Notes: a model not told the origin generated them from the letters alone. Shown: positions 52,756 to 60,421, counted from the first letter of the stretch. The stretch: 64,000 nt of DNA from an uncultured Lachnospiraceae bacterium (GCA_900544685.1 UQWA01000001.1:124001-188000); one strand, 5' to 3'. Program-made: numbers and translations.

Positions 52756-52795
52756 TTTTCTAAGTCCAAAATCAGGAAAAGAGGAGAAAACTATT

Positions 52796-54067
52796 ATGAG
52801 AATGATGTTAGTTGGTGCCGGCGCTGTCGGCGAAAGTATTGTAAAAGTAATGCAGTGGAGAGATCCAAAAGGAGAATGGCTGGAATATGTGCTTGTGTGC
52901 GACTATGATAAGGACAGAGCACAGGAAGTAGTAGACAAGCTTCACGGAGATACCCGTTTTGAGGCAGAAAAAGTGAATGCTACAGACCGGGAAGATATGA
53001 AAAACCTGATCAAAGCACACAAGATTGATTTTGTCATGGATGCGGCACCGCCATTTGCCAGCAACATGATCTTTGACGCGGCCTTTGCCACAGGCGTTAA
53101 TTACGGCAGCATGGGCACCTGGTCTGTGCCGATGGATGAACCAAAGCTGGGGCTGGGCATTGAGAACAGTTACACAGAACCGATGACCAAATATAACTTT
53201 GATCGTCATGAAGCATGGAAAAAACAGGGAAATATGGCAGTGATCTGTATGGGGATCGATCCGGGTGTGGTCAATGTCTTTGCCAAATATGCGGCAACCC
53301 ATCTCTTTGATGAGATGACAGAAGCACACGTAAAAGATGGGGGCAATCTGACAGTTCCGGGAGCAGATCCGGATGATATTATGTTTGGCTTTAATGTGTG
53401 GACAGTTCTGGATGAAGTGATGAATCCAAACGTGGAATACGATGAAGAAAAAGGTGGATTTCTGGTGGAAAAAGCATTCGCCGGACAGGAAGTCTTTGAT
53501 ATGCCGGATGGAGTAGGAGCAAACACTCTGGTCAAAGTGGAACATGAAGAAGTCGTTACTATGGCACGTTTTCTGAAGCAGTATGGACTGAAGAAAGCCA
53601 CATTCAAGATCAGTCTGGATGAAAATCTGATCACAGCGTTAAAAGTGCTGGACAAACTGGGACTTCGCAGCATTCATCCGGTACAGGTGGGAAATGTATC
53701 CGTTATTCCAAGAGACGTAGTAGCAGCCTGCGCTCCTCAGCCAAAAGATATCGGAAATGAGATGGTTGGAAAAATGCTGGTAGGCGTTCACTGTATCGGC
53801 AAAAAAGACGGACAGGATAAAGAATACTTCCTGTACCAGCCATTTGACAACCAGGAATCCATGAAACGCTGGGACAACCAGGCAGTCACAGCCCAGACCG
53901 GATTCGGTGCAGCCCTTGCACTGGAACTTATCGGAAAAGGCATCTGGAAAGAAGCAGGAGTCTACTCCCCGGAATATTTTGATCCAGAACCATATATCCG
54001 GTTGATGGACGAAAGCGGGTACGAATACAAAATACAGGAACTGAAGTGGAATCAAAATAAAGGATGA
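52796..54067 (+). CDS. Saccharopine dehydrogenase-family oxidoreductase
   Basis: 423-residue protein with an N-terminal Rossmann fold (MLVGAGAVGESIVKVM, residues 4-19) and the FVMDAAPPFASNMIFDAA segment of the saccharopine reductase / carboxynorspermidine dehydrogenase group. GIDPGVVNVFAKYAA (about 156-170) is the family core motif. Substrates include saccharopine-like opines and polyamine intermediates; no lysine or polyamine genes are adjacent. It has its own promoter and is followed by a long inverted repeat. Confidence 0.82.
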   Translation: MRMMLVGAGAVGESIVKVMQWRDPKGEWLEYVLVCDYDKDRAQEVVDKLHGDTRFEAEKVNATDREDMKNLIKAHKIDFVMDAAPPFASNMIFDAAFATGVNYGSMGTWSVPMDEPKLGLGIENSYTEPMTKYNFDRHEAWKKQGNMAVICMGIDPGVVNVFAKYAATHLFDEMTEAHVKDGGNLTVPGADPDDIMFGFNVWTVLDEVMNPNVEYDEEKGGFLVEKAFAGQEVFDMPDGVGANTLVKVEHEEVVTMARFLKQYGLKKATFKISLDENLITALKVLDKLGLRSIHPVQVGNVSVIPRDVVAACAPQPKDIGNEMVGKMLVGVHCIGKKDGQDKEYFLYQPFDNQESMKRWDNQAVTAQTGFGAALALELIGKGIWKEAGVYSPEYFDPEPYIRLMDESGYEYKIQELKWNQNKG

Positions 54068-54076
54068 TCGTCTTTC

Positions 54077-54170
54077 ATTCACAGCTTAAAAGAGCAGTCT
54101 CTGACAGGTGCACGCGAATCATAGAAAACAAGCGTGTTACAAGACAAAATACTGCTCTTTAAGCGTGAAT
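54077..54170. repeat. 94-nt nested inverted repeat
   Basis: Arms ATTCACAGCTTAAAAGAGCAGT (first 20 bases from 54077, arm to 54098) and ACTGCTCTTTAAGCGTGAAT (54151-54170) pair along nearly their full length. The interior has CACGC/GCGTG as a second helix. No T-run follows, so it is an atypical terminator or a small mobile-element-like palindrome. Confidence 0.6.
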
Positions 54171-54186
54171 AAAACACGGAATAAGG

Positions 54187-54215
54187 TTGAAATCCCTCCC
54201 CCCATAGTCTATAAT
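54187..54215 (+). promoter_or_regulatory. Promoter of the envelope-modification operon
   Basis: TTGAAA (54187-54192), 17-bp spacer, TATAAT (54210-54215), one of the best matches to consensus in the window. The first gene begins at 54271. Confidence 0.72.
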
Positions 54216-54270
54216 ATGACGCGTAACACTGAGAATTACAGACAACATACTTATTTATAAAGGAAATTAT

Positions 54271-55230
54271 ATGAACACACCAATTCAGAAACTGGACTTT
54301 CCCAACGATCGGAATGTCCGTTTATATTGTAAAAGAGAAGATCTCTTACCGTTCTCCTTGGGAGGCAATAAGGTGCGCATCGGCAGAGCCTTCTACAACG
54401 ATATGCTGGAGAAGGGCAAGGACTGCATGATCGTATACGGCAACAGCCGATCCAATCTGTGCCGTGTACTGGCAAACCTTTGCTGCGCCCACAAGGTTCC
54501 GTGCTATATGATCTGCTCCAGTGAGGAGGGAGAAGAAGCAGGGATAGAGACGAACAACAGCCGACTGATGAAGTGGCTGGGGGCAGAAGTGATTCCGTGT
54601 GAGAAGACGAATATTGCCCAGACTGTAGAAGACACCATGAACCGCCTGACTGCAGAAGGAAAGCATCCTTATTATATATTTGGAGACAAGTTCGGTACAG
54701 GCAATGAAGGCACACCGGTACAGGCATATGTAGATGGTTATCGTGAGATCAGAGCATGGGAAGAACAGGAAGGGATTCTGTTCTCCCATATCTTTTTCGC
54801 ATCAGGCACCGGATCTACCCAGTGCGGTCTGGTCAGTGGCAAGATTCTGGAACAGGGACCGGAGAAGATTGTCGGAATCTCCATCTCGTCCAGAGAATAT
54901 GACCGTGCCATGAACGTCATGCAGACCGGTATCCGGGAATATTTTGAAAAACATCATCTGGAGCTGCCTGAGCATTTTGCAAAAGAACTGCATCTGGAGA
55001 TGGCTTACCGTCAGGCTGGCTATGGCAAATACGACGACCGTATCATGAACGTGATCCGGGAAGAATTCTGCCGCAACGGACTTCCACTGGATCCTACTTA
55101 TACAGGAAAAGCCTTCTGGGGCATGAAAGAATATATAGAAGAACATAAATTGGAAGATTGCGACGTGCTCTTTATGCACACCGGTGGTACGCCACTGTTT
55201 TACGACTGCCTTCCGGGAGGAACATTATGA
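54271..55230 (+). CDS. PLP-dependent D-cysteine desulfhydrase / ACC deaminase-family enzyme
   Basis: 319-residue fold-type II PLP enzyme. KREDLLPFSLGGNKVR (about residues 21-36) holds the PLP Lys within the family motif GGNK. A phosphate-binding ASGTGSTQCG stretch is near 178, and HTGGTPLFYD ends the chain as in D-cysteine desulfhydrase. It could supply or degrade a D- or unusual amino acid. The last four bases overlap the GT2 gene, so it belongs to the operon below rather than to central metabolism. Confidence 0.82.
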   Translation: MNTPIQKLDFPNDRNVRLYCKREDLLPFSLGGNKVRIGRAFYNDMLEKGKDCMIVYGNSRSNLCRVLANLCCAHKVPCYMICSSEEGEEAGIETNNSRLMKWLGAEVIPCEKTNIAQTVEDTMNRLTAEGKHPYYIFGDKFGTGNEGTPVQAYVDGYREIRAWEEQEGILFSHIFFASGTGSTQCGLVSGKILEQGPEKIVGISISSREYDRAMNVMQTGIREYFEKHHLELPEHFAKELHLEMAYRQAGYGKYDDRIMNVIREEFCRNGLPLDPTYTGKAFWGMKEYIEEHKLEDCDVLFMHTGGTPLFYDCLPGGTL

Positions 55231-56171
55231 AATTAATATCAATCGTTATTCCGTGCTATAATTCTCAGGCCACTATTCGCAAAGTGACCGAGATGGTCAT
55301 GGAAGAATTTAAAAAGATGGATGGGTATGAATGTGAATTTGTACTGGTCAACGACTGTTCACCAAAGGACGATACTTATGGAGAGATTGAGAAACTGGGA
55401 CAGGATTATCCAAATGTCAAGGGAATCAATCTTCTGCGCAATTTCGGACAGCATAATGCGCTGATGGCAGCGCTGCATTATACATCCGGGGACTATATCC
55501 TTGGTATGGATGACGACATGCAGACACATCCGTCACAGATCAGCAAGCTGATCCACAAAATGGAAGAAGGATTTGACCTGGTATACGGCTGTTATCCAAA
55601 GAAAAAGAACTCCATGCTGAAGAATCTTTCCAGCAAGATCAACGAAGTATCTTCCAGAATTCTGCTGGGACGTCCGAAGAATATTGTATCCAGTAATTTC
55701 TGGATGATTACTAAGCAGGTGCGGGATGAAGTGATCAAGTACGATAGCTTCAACCCATACATCGACGGTATATTTTACCGTACCACACACAAGATCGGCA
55801 ATGTGGAAGTAGAGCACTTCAAGCGAGAAGTGGGTACTTCCAATTATACCCTGAAAAAACTGATGAAGCTGTGGCTGGCATACTGGAATTATTCTGTGAT
55901 TCCACTGCGCATCTCATCCGTACTTGGCTGTCTTTCTGCAGCAGGCGGATTCCTGGCAGCCCTGTGCATCATCATTTATAAATTGATTGACCCGACCGTG
56001 ACTGTAGGCTGGGCATCCACGATCTGTATTATGGTGGTGCTTGCCGGACTGATTCTCATGGTGCTGGGGATTATCGGAGAATACCTGGGAAAAATGATAT
56101 TGATTCTGAACCGGACACCGCAGTATATTGTCCGTGAGACCATTAACATAACAGAGGATGAAAAACAGTGA
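55227..56171 (+). CDS. Polyprenyl-phosphate glycosyltransferase, GT2 family (GtrB/ArnC/CsbB-like)
   Basis: 314-residue membrane GT2. The nucleotide-sugar domain has SIVIPCYNSQATI (residues 4-16), the metal motif LGMDDDMQTHPSQ (about 93-105), and the YGCYPKKK stretch. Two C-terminal helices (about 232-258 and 268-292) anchor it. This class moves a sugar from a nucleotide donor to undecaprenyl phosphate on the inner leaflet. ATG 55227 follows GGGAGGAAC and overlaps the previous stop; an earlier in-frame start at 55158 is rejected. Two EmrE-like proteins downstream may flip the product, and YfhO (48008) may use it outside. Confidence 0.87.
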   Translation: MKLISIVIPCYNSQATIRKVTEMVMEEFKKMDGYECEFVLVNDCSPKDDTYGEIEKLGQDYPNVKGINLLRNFGQHNALMAALHYTSGDYILGMDDDMQTHPSQISKLIHKMEEGFDLVYGCYPKKKNSMLKNLSSKINEVSSRILLGRPKNIVSSNFWMITKQVRDEVIKYDSFNPYIDGIFYRTTHKIGNVEVEHFKREVGTSNYTLKKLMKLWLAYWNYSVIPLRISSVLGCLSAAGGFLAALCIIIYKLIDPTVTVGWASTICIMVVLAGLILMVLGIIGEYLGKMILILNRTPQYIVRETINITEDEKQ

Positions 56172-57376
56172 AAAAAATCATGATTTTAGGAGCCGGTACC
56201 TATCAGGTACCGCTGATTCAGACAGCCCGCCGCATGGGACTCTACACCATAGTTGTCAGTATTCCGGGAGATTATCAGGGATTCGCTCTGGCAGATAAGA
56301 TCTACGAACTGGATACCAGAGATAAAGATAGAATACTGGAAGCCGCCAGAGAAGAACAGATCGACGGCATTTGTACCTCAGGTACCGATGTGGCAGTTTC
56401 CACCATCGGTTATGTCTGTGAGAAAATGGGACTGTCCGGTATTCCACAGGAAGCAGCAGCCATCCTGACAGATAAGGCACTGATGAAAGAAGCTTTTTTA
56501 AAGGGGGGCGTATCTGCATCTACGGGTATGCGTGTCTACAGCCTGGAAGAGGCAAAGGCAGCAGCAGAACGCATTGGCTATCCGGTAGTGGTAAAGCGGG
56601 TAGACAGTTCAGGAAGCCGCGGTATCACTGTGGTAGAACAGCCGGAAAGACTGGAAGAAGCCTACCATCATGCAGCAAAGCGTTCTACCAGAGATTATGT
56701 ACTGGTGGAAGGATTCATCAAAGGCACTGAGATTGGTGTGGACGGATTCGTCCAGGATGGCCGGCTGGTATTTCTGGCGCCACACACCAAGTTTGTATAC
56801 AGAGGAAAGAACACCACCATTCCGGTGGGACATGCCTTTCCGTATACCTGCAGCCGGGAAGTCTATGACGAGATCGGCAGACAGATGCAGGCAGCCGTGA
56901 CTGCATCCGGAGCAGACAGATGCTCTATCAACGCAGATGTATTTGTGGACGGCAATAAGGTATCCATCATTGAGATGGGAGGAAGAACGGGAGCAACCTG
57001 CATTCCGGAGCTGATTTCCATTTATTACGGATTTGATTTTTACGAGAAAATGCTCCGCAGTGCATTGGGAGAAACGGTGGAATTCAACTGCACCGGAAAA
57101 CAGCCGTGCATGGCAAAGCTTCTTCTCAGCCCGGCAGAAGGAAAAATTTCCCATATAGATATAGAAGGAATCCGCAGACTGGAAGAAAAAGGCGTGGTCG
57201 TTTCCCTGGATTTCCTGGTAGGTCATAAGGTATTTGCCATGGCAGACGGGACAGACCGGATCGGTCATATCATAGCCAGAACAGAAGAAGAAAGCCAGCT
57301 GGATGCATGGATGATGGAAGCTTATCGATGCATCTTCATTGACGGAGTATCTCTGGAGGATATATGGAAAAGATAA
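56168..57376 (+). CDS. ATP-grasp ligase
   Basis: 402-residue ATP-grasp enzyme. An N-terminal pre-ATP-grasp Rossmann-like domain (IMILGAGTYQVPLIQTARRM) precedes the ATP site (YPVVVKRVDSSGSRGITVV, about residues 138-156; EGFIKGTEIGVDG near 180). The metal-binding C-terminal strand reads SINADVFVDGNKVSIIEMGG. Such ligases join a carboxylate to an amine or thiol through an acyl phosphate. In this operon it may acylate a lipid-linked aminosugar or make a small amide with the upstream PLP enzyme; both are inference. It overlaps both neighbours (4 and 13 bases). Confidence 0.83.
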   Translation: MKKIMILGAGTYQVPLIQTARRMGLYTIVVSIPGDYQGFALADKIYELDTRDKDRILEAAREEQIDGICTSGTDVAVSTIGYVCEKMGLSGIPQEAAAILTDKALMKEAFLKGGVSASTGMRVYSLEEAKAAAERIGYPVVVKRVDSSGSRGITVVEQPERLEEAYHHAAKRSTRDYVLVEGFIKGTEIGVDGFVQDGRLVFLAPHTKFVYRGKNTTIPVGHAFPYTCSREVYDEIGRQMQAAVTASGADRCSINADVFVDGNKVSIIEMGGRTGATCIPELISIYYGFDFYEKMLRSALGETVEFNCTGKQPCMAKLLLSPAEGKISHIDIEGIRRLEEKGVVVSLDFLVGHKVFAMADGTDRIGHIIARTEEESQLDAWMMEAYRCIFIDGVSLEDIWKR

Positions 57377-57714
57377 AAAAATACATTACGCTGCACTTGA
57401 CTGTCATGCTGTTTTCCTTTACCAGCGTGTACTCCAAAGCAGCATCCGGCTTTTATAACAGAGACGGACTGACATCACCGATGCTCTATCTGTTCCTGTT
57501 TCTGATGCTGCTGAACTGTGCATTGTATGCGGTCATCTGGCAGAAAGTAATCAAGAAATTCGAGTTAAACGTGGCATATGCTAACCGTACCGTATACCTG
57601 ATCTGGTCACAGATCTGGGCGGTGGTCATATTCCATGAAAATTTATCGGTGAACAACATCATCGGCATGATCATCGTGTTCATCGGAGTATTGGTGGTGG
57701 TTGCCCATGAATAA
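57364..57714 (+). CDS. EmrE/ArnE-like small membrane protein, subunit 1
   Basis: 116-residue protein with four hydrophobic helices in SMR/EamA half-size form (LHLTVMLFSFTSVYSK, LYLFLFLMLLNCALYAVIW, VYLIWSQIWAVVIF, IIGMIIVFIGVLVVVA). The ArnE/ArnF pair flips undecaprenyl-phosphate aminoarabinose, and two such subunits side by side after a GT2 suggest a similar heterodimer here. It overlaps the ATP-grasp end by 13 bases and the next subunit by 8. Confidence 0.8.
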   Translation: MEKIKKYITLHLTVMLFSFTSVYSKAASGFYNRDGLTSPMLYLFLFLMLLNCALYAVIWQKVIKKFELNVAYANRTVYLIWSQIWAVVIFHENLSVNNIIGMIIVFIGVLVVVAHE

Positions 57715-58042
57715 ATACTTACTGATTATGTTTATCGCGACCTTCTTTTCCGCATCATCCCAGATTTTGCTGAAACAGAGCGCGAATCAGACACACAAAA
57801 ATATCATCTTCGAATACCTGAACTGGCGCGTGATCCTGTCCTACTTTATATTTTTCGCAGTACTGCTGGTCAACACCTACGCCTATACCCAGGTAGACAT
57901 GAAATACGGCGCCGTCATCGACACCTGCACTTACGTCTTCGTCATGATCCTGTCCGGCGTCATCCTGCATGAAAGCTTCACCAAATGGAAACTCATCGGA
58001 AACCTGATCATCATACTAGGGGTCATAGTGTATACACTCTAG
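57707..58042 (+). CDS. EmrE/ArnF-like small membrane protein, subunit 2
   Basis: 111-residue four-helix partner. FFSASSQILLKQSANQTHK near the N terminus is typical of EamA/SMR proteins, and the last helix ends IIILGVIVYTL. ATG 57707 lies inside the end of the preceding gene. Together with subunit 1 it likely forms an antiparallel flippase for the polyprenyl-linked product of the GT2 and ATP-grasp enzymes. Confidence 0.8.
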   Translation: MNKYLLIMFIATFFSASSQILLKQSANQTHKNIIFEYLNWRVILSYFIFFAVLLVNTYAYTQVDMKYGAVIDTCTYVFVMILSGVILHESFTKWKLIGNLIIILGVIVYTL

Positions 58043-58072
58043 CCATTGGTGGGGTCGTGGTCCATTGGGGGG

Positions 58073-58089
58073 CCATTGGGGACGGAGTT
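58073..58089. repeat. Second copy of dispersed 17-bp motif
   Basis: CCATTGGGGACGGAGTT is identical to 6937-6953. CCATTGG also occurs at 58053 and 58062 in a short tandem cluster, and GCCATT/AATGGC can form a small stem. Confidence 0.5.
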
Positions 58090-58160
58090 AATGGCTCACT
58101 GTGAATCTGTTCAAAGCGGATTTTTCGTTAAAATAGGGCAAATTAGACTTATAGAACAGT

Positions 58161-58303
58161 TTGACAAAAGGAAAGAAATAGTGTACACTATATTTAATAA
58201 AGCAGTCGGAAGGTGATCGCGACTCACCCGACCCGGCGAAATTAAATACTAAACTATAAGAATAGTCGTCCTAACTTGCCAGAGATCAGGACGGCTATTT
58301 CTT
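58161..58303 (+). ncRNA. Candidate small RNA with own promoter and terminator
   Basis: TTGACA (58161-58166), 17-bp spacer, TACACT (58184-58189) predicts a start near 58196. The transcript would contain a bulged hairpin GTCG-GAA-GGTGA...TCACC-CGAC (about 58205-58232), an A-rich single-stranded stretch, and the terminator AATAGTCGTCCT (58261-58272) / AGGACGGCTATT (58288-58299) followed by TCTTATTT. The length is about 107 nt. No reading frame with a ribosome site lies inside. I do not recognise the family. Confidence 0.55.
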
Positions 58304-58425
58304 ATTTCATAGGAAATTGCGTCCTATGAAATAAAAACGCTCCGTGAGGATCGCACTGCGGCGATATAGAAATATGTCGCAAAAGCGACCCGCCGCAGGC
58401 GTAGAATCTCGCGAGCGAGATTCTA
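58303..58425 (+). repeat. Structured repeat, copy C (three-helix element)
   Basis: 5' hairpin TATTTCATAGGA / TCCTATGAAATA (58303-58314, 58322-58333), linker CGCTCCGTGAGGATCGCA. Nested helix CTGCGGCG/CGCCGCAG (58356-58363, 58391-58398) encloses ATATAGAAATAT and GTCGC-AAAA-GCGAC. A 3' hairpin TAGAATCTCGC/GCGAGATTCTA (58402-58412, 58415-58425) has a GA loop. Stems differ completely from copies A and B while pairing is kept. Confidence 0.68.
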
Positions 58426-58573
58426 TTACATATTCCATGTTGGTCTATATAGGTTAGAATCGCCATTAGCATGATGACGAAAGTAAAATATCATTCCATG
58501 AAACCATAATCATCACCCTTTCTGTAAAGCTCAGATTGGATGAGAGCGCGTCCCCCGGCTACCTCAAATCAAT

Positions 58574-58750
58574 TATATCAGATGTGAGATGACTTCCACC
58601 TCTTCAGGTGGCTAGGAGCAAATTAGTATCAGTGGTGGTAGTCAATCTCCCATCTGATATAGCCTCCGGCAGGATTGCAGAGATGCGCAAAAGAAATATG
58701 TCATGCTTTGCATGACGCGCATCTCGCAGCAAGAATGCCGAGGCATTCTT
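58574..58750 (+). repeat. Structured repeat, copy B (three-helix element, long 5' arm)
   Basis: 5' arms TATATCAGATGTGAGAT (58574-58590) and ATCTCCCATCTGATATA (58645-58661) enclose a small CCACCT/AGGTGG hairpin. Linker AGCCTCCGGCAGGATTGCA. Nested helix GAGATGCGC/GCGCATCTC (58680-58688, 58717-58725) encloses AAAAGAAATAT and GTCATGC/GCATGAC. After GCAGCA, AAGAATGCC/GGCATTCTT (58731-58739, 58742-58750) has a GA loop. It ends 50 bp before rlmD. Confidence 0.7.
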
Positions 58751-58799
58751 GAAGATATAAAATAGAAACACACAACATAAGATATGAAAAGGAAGAAAA

Positions 58800-60002
58800 A
58801 TGGAAACGAAAAATAATAAAAATACAACCACTACTTGCCCCTACGCGAAGAAGTGTGGCGGCTGTCAGTATCAGGGCATGGATTACGCTGCCCAGTTAAA
58901 GAAAAAACAGAAAGAAATGAACAAGCTCCTGAAAGATTTCGGCAAACCAGAGCAGATCATCGGTATGAAAGACCCTCTGCATTACCGAAATAAAGTACAT
59001 GCCGTCTTTGGCAGAACAAGAAGAGGTGAGATCATCTCCGGTACCTATGAGACAGGAACACATAAGATCGTCAATATCGACGAATGCATGATCGAAGATG
59101 AGATATCCCAGTCCATTATCCGCACCATCCGCAGTCTCATCCGGTCCTTCAAGATCAAGACCTATGATGAAGATACCGGATACGGACTACTCCGTCACGT
59201 ACTGGTACGTCGGGGATTTACCACCGGACAGGTGATGGTAGTGCTGGTGCTTTCCTCACCGATCCTTCCATCCAAGAATAATTTCGTGAAAGCCTTACGC
59301 AAGGAGCACCCGGAGATCACCACAATAGTGCTGAATGTGAATGACAAGAAGACCAGTATGGTTCTGGGAGAACGTGATATCGTCCTTTATGGAAAAGGCT
59401 ATATCGAAGATACTTTATGTGGATGTACCTTCCGAATTTCCCCACAGTCCTTCTATCAGATCAATCCGGTGCAGACAGAGCGCCTGTATCAGACGGCCAT
59501 AGATTACGCAGAACTGACCGGGAAAGAACGGGTAATAGACGCTTATTGCGGAATCGGAACGATTGGCATGGTAGCATCGAAAAAAGCAAGGGAAGTCATC
59601 GGCGTAGAACTGAACCGCAATGCGGTAAAAGATGCCAGAATCAATGCCAAATTAAATCAGATCAAAAATATCACTTTCTACGAAGGAGATGCCGGTAAAT
59701 TCATGGTATCTATGGCAGAAGAAGGCGAGAAAGCAGATGTGGTCTTCATGGATCCGCCAAGAAGCGGAAGTGATGAGGCATTCCTGTCATCCGTGATAAA
59801 ACTGGCACCAAAGCGTATTGTTTATGTATCCTGCGGACCGGACACCCTGGCACGGGATCTCAAATACCTGACCGGACATGGATATAAAGTGAAAAAGATA
59901 CAGCCAGTCGATATGTTTGGATTTACACAGCACACAGAAACAGTGTGTCTTCTAAGTAACCGAACCTCTATGGATAAACAGAAAGAACAAAAACTGCAGT
60001 AA
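58800..60002 (+). CDS. rlmD: 23S rRNA (uracil-C5)-methyltransferase, RlmD/RumA type
   Basis: 400-residue SAM-dependent rRNA m5U methyltransferase. The N-terminal Cys cluster CPYAKKCGGCQYQ with a later Cys (DECMIEDE) is suited to a 4Fe-4S cluster. SQFYQINPVQTE-type motif (SPQSFYQINPVQTERLYQ, about 217-234), DAYCGIGTIGMVA (about 250), the DPPRSGSDEAF motif (about 319) and YVSCGPDTLARDL with the catalytic Cys (about 343) are all present. There is no N-terminal TRAM domain, as in several Firmicutes paralogues. The target base (U1939 or U747 type) cannot be told from sequence. Confidence 0.9.
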   Translation: METKNNKNTTTTCPYAKKCGGCQYQGMDYAAQLKKKQKEMNKLLKDFGKPEQIIGMKDPLHYRNKVHAVFGRTRRGEIISGTYETGTHKIVNIDECMIEDEISQSIIRTIRSLIRSFKIKTYDEDTGYGLLRHVLVRRGFTTGQVMVVLVLSSPILPSKNNFVKALRKEHPEITTIVLNVNDKKTSMVLGERDIVLYGKGYIEDTLCGCTFRISPQSFYQINPVQTERLYQTAIDYAELTGKERVIDAYCGIGTIGMVASKKAREVIGVELNRNAVKDARINAKLNQIKNITFYEGDAGKFMVSMAEEGEKADVVFMDPPRSGSDEAFLSSVIKLAPKRIVYVSCGPDTLARDLKYLTGHGYKVKKIQPVDMFGFTQHTETVCLLSNRTSMDKQKEQKLQ

Positions 60003-60068
60003 AAGCGACATAATCTGCAACATAAAAAATTATTTGAAAATCAATACACAAGGTTAGCTCGAATTATA

Positions 60069-60097
60069 TTGACAGATTGTCAGAAAGTGTCTACACT
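60069..60097 (+). promoter_or_regulatory. Upstream promoter P1
   Basis: TTGACA (60069-60074), 17-bp spacer, TACACT (60092-60097): the same hexamers and spacing as the candidate small RNA promoter at 58161. It would produce an RNA of about 190 nt up to the hairpin at 60239. Confidence 0.6.
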
Positions 60098-60182
60098 AAA
60101 AACCAGTAAAACTAATATGCAATTCTATCCGTAAAGCGTTCAAATCCTGATAAGTCAGACATAAAAAGATCAGATTTGGTGC

Positions 60183-60192
60183 GGGGGGGGGG
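60183..60192 (+). repeat. Homopolymeric G10 tract
   Basis: Ten consecutive G within otherwise AT-rich intergenic DNA, 230 bp before the exopolysaccharide operon. Such tracts slip during replication; the true length may vary between cells or be miscalled. Confidence 0.8.
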
Positions 60193-60238
60193 CAAAACAA
60201 CTATTACATTATATACGAAACTGGAACAGAGAACATAT

Positions 60239-60297
60239 GCATCATGGGATAGAATCGTAACTTTGCACATCAAAGACGATGCCATGATGCTATTTTT
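60239..60297 (+). terminator. Large hairpin with T-rich tail
   Basis: GCATCATGG (60239-60247) pairs with CCATGATGC (60282-60290). Inside, ATCGT/ACGAT and CTTTG/CAAAG continue the stem. TATTTTTAT follows. It would end the P1 transcript before the operon. Confidence 0.7.
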
Positions 60298-60337
60298 ATG
60301 TCTAATTAACGAATGTAAAGAATAGTTTCTTCTACCT

Positions 60338-60366
60338 TTGATTTATGTCTTCATATTTGATATTAT
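60338..60366 (+). promoter_or_regulatory. Proximal promoter of the exopolysaccharide operon
   Basis: TTGATT (60338-60343), 17-bp spacer, TATTAT (60361-60366). AAGGAGAACGGAG follows before the ATG at 60422. Confidence 0.62.
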
Positions 60367-60421
60367 TTAAAAAGCAGACAGTATTCGACACAAAAGGTCT
60401 GAACATGAAGGAGAACGGAGC

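Larger units (their letters stand above)
58043..58799. other. 757-bp gene-free interval rich in structured sequence
   Basis: From left to right it holds three CCATTGG repeats with a REP-like motif, a promoter-hairpin-terminator unit (58161-58303), structured repeat copy C (58303-58425), about 150 bp without clear features, and structured repeat copy B (58574-58750). No reading frame in it is convincing. Confidence 0.7.
60003..60421. other. Gene-free leader region of the exopolysaccharide operon
   Basis: Contains an upstream promoter (60069-60097), a G10 tract (60183-60192), a large hairpin terminator (60239-60297) and the proximal operon promoter (60338-60366). No terminator specific to the rlmD gene was found before 60069. 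Confidence 0.65.
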
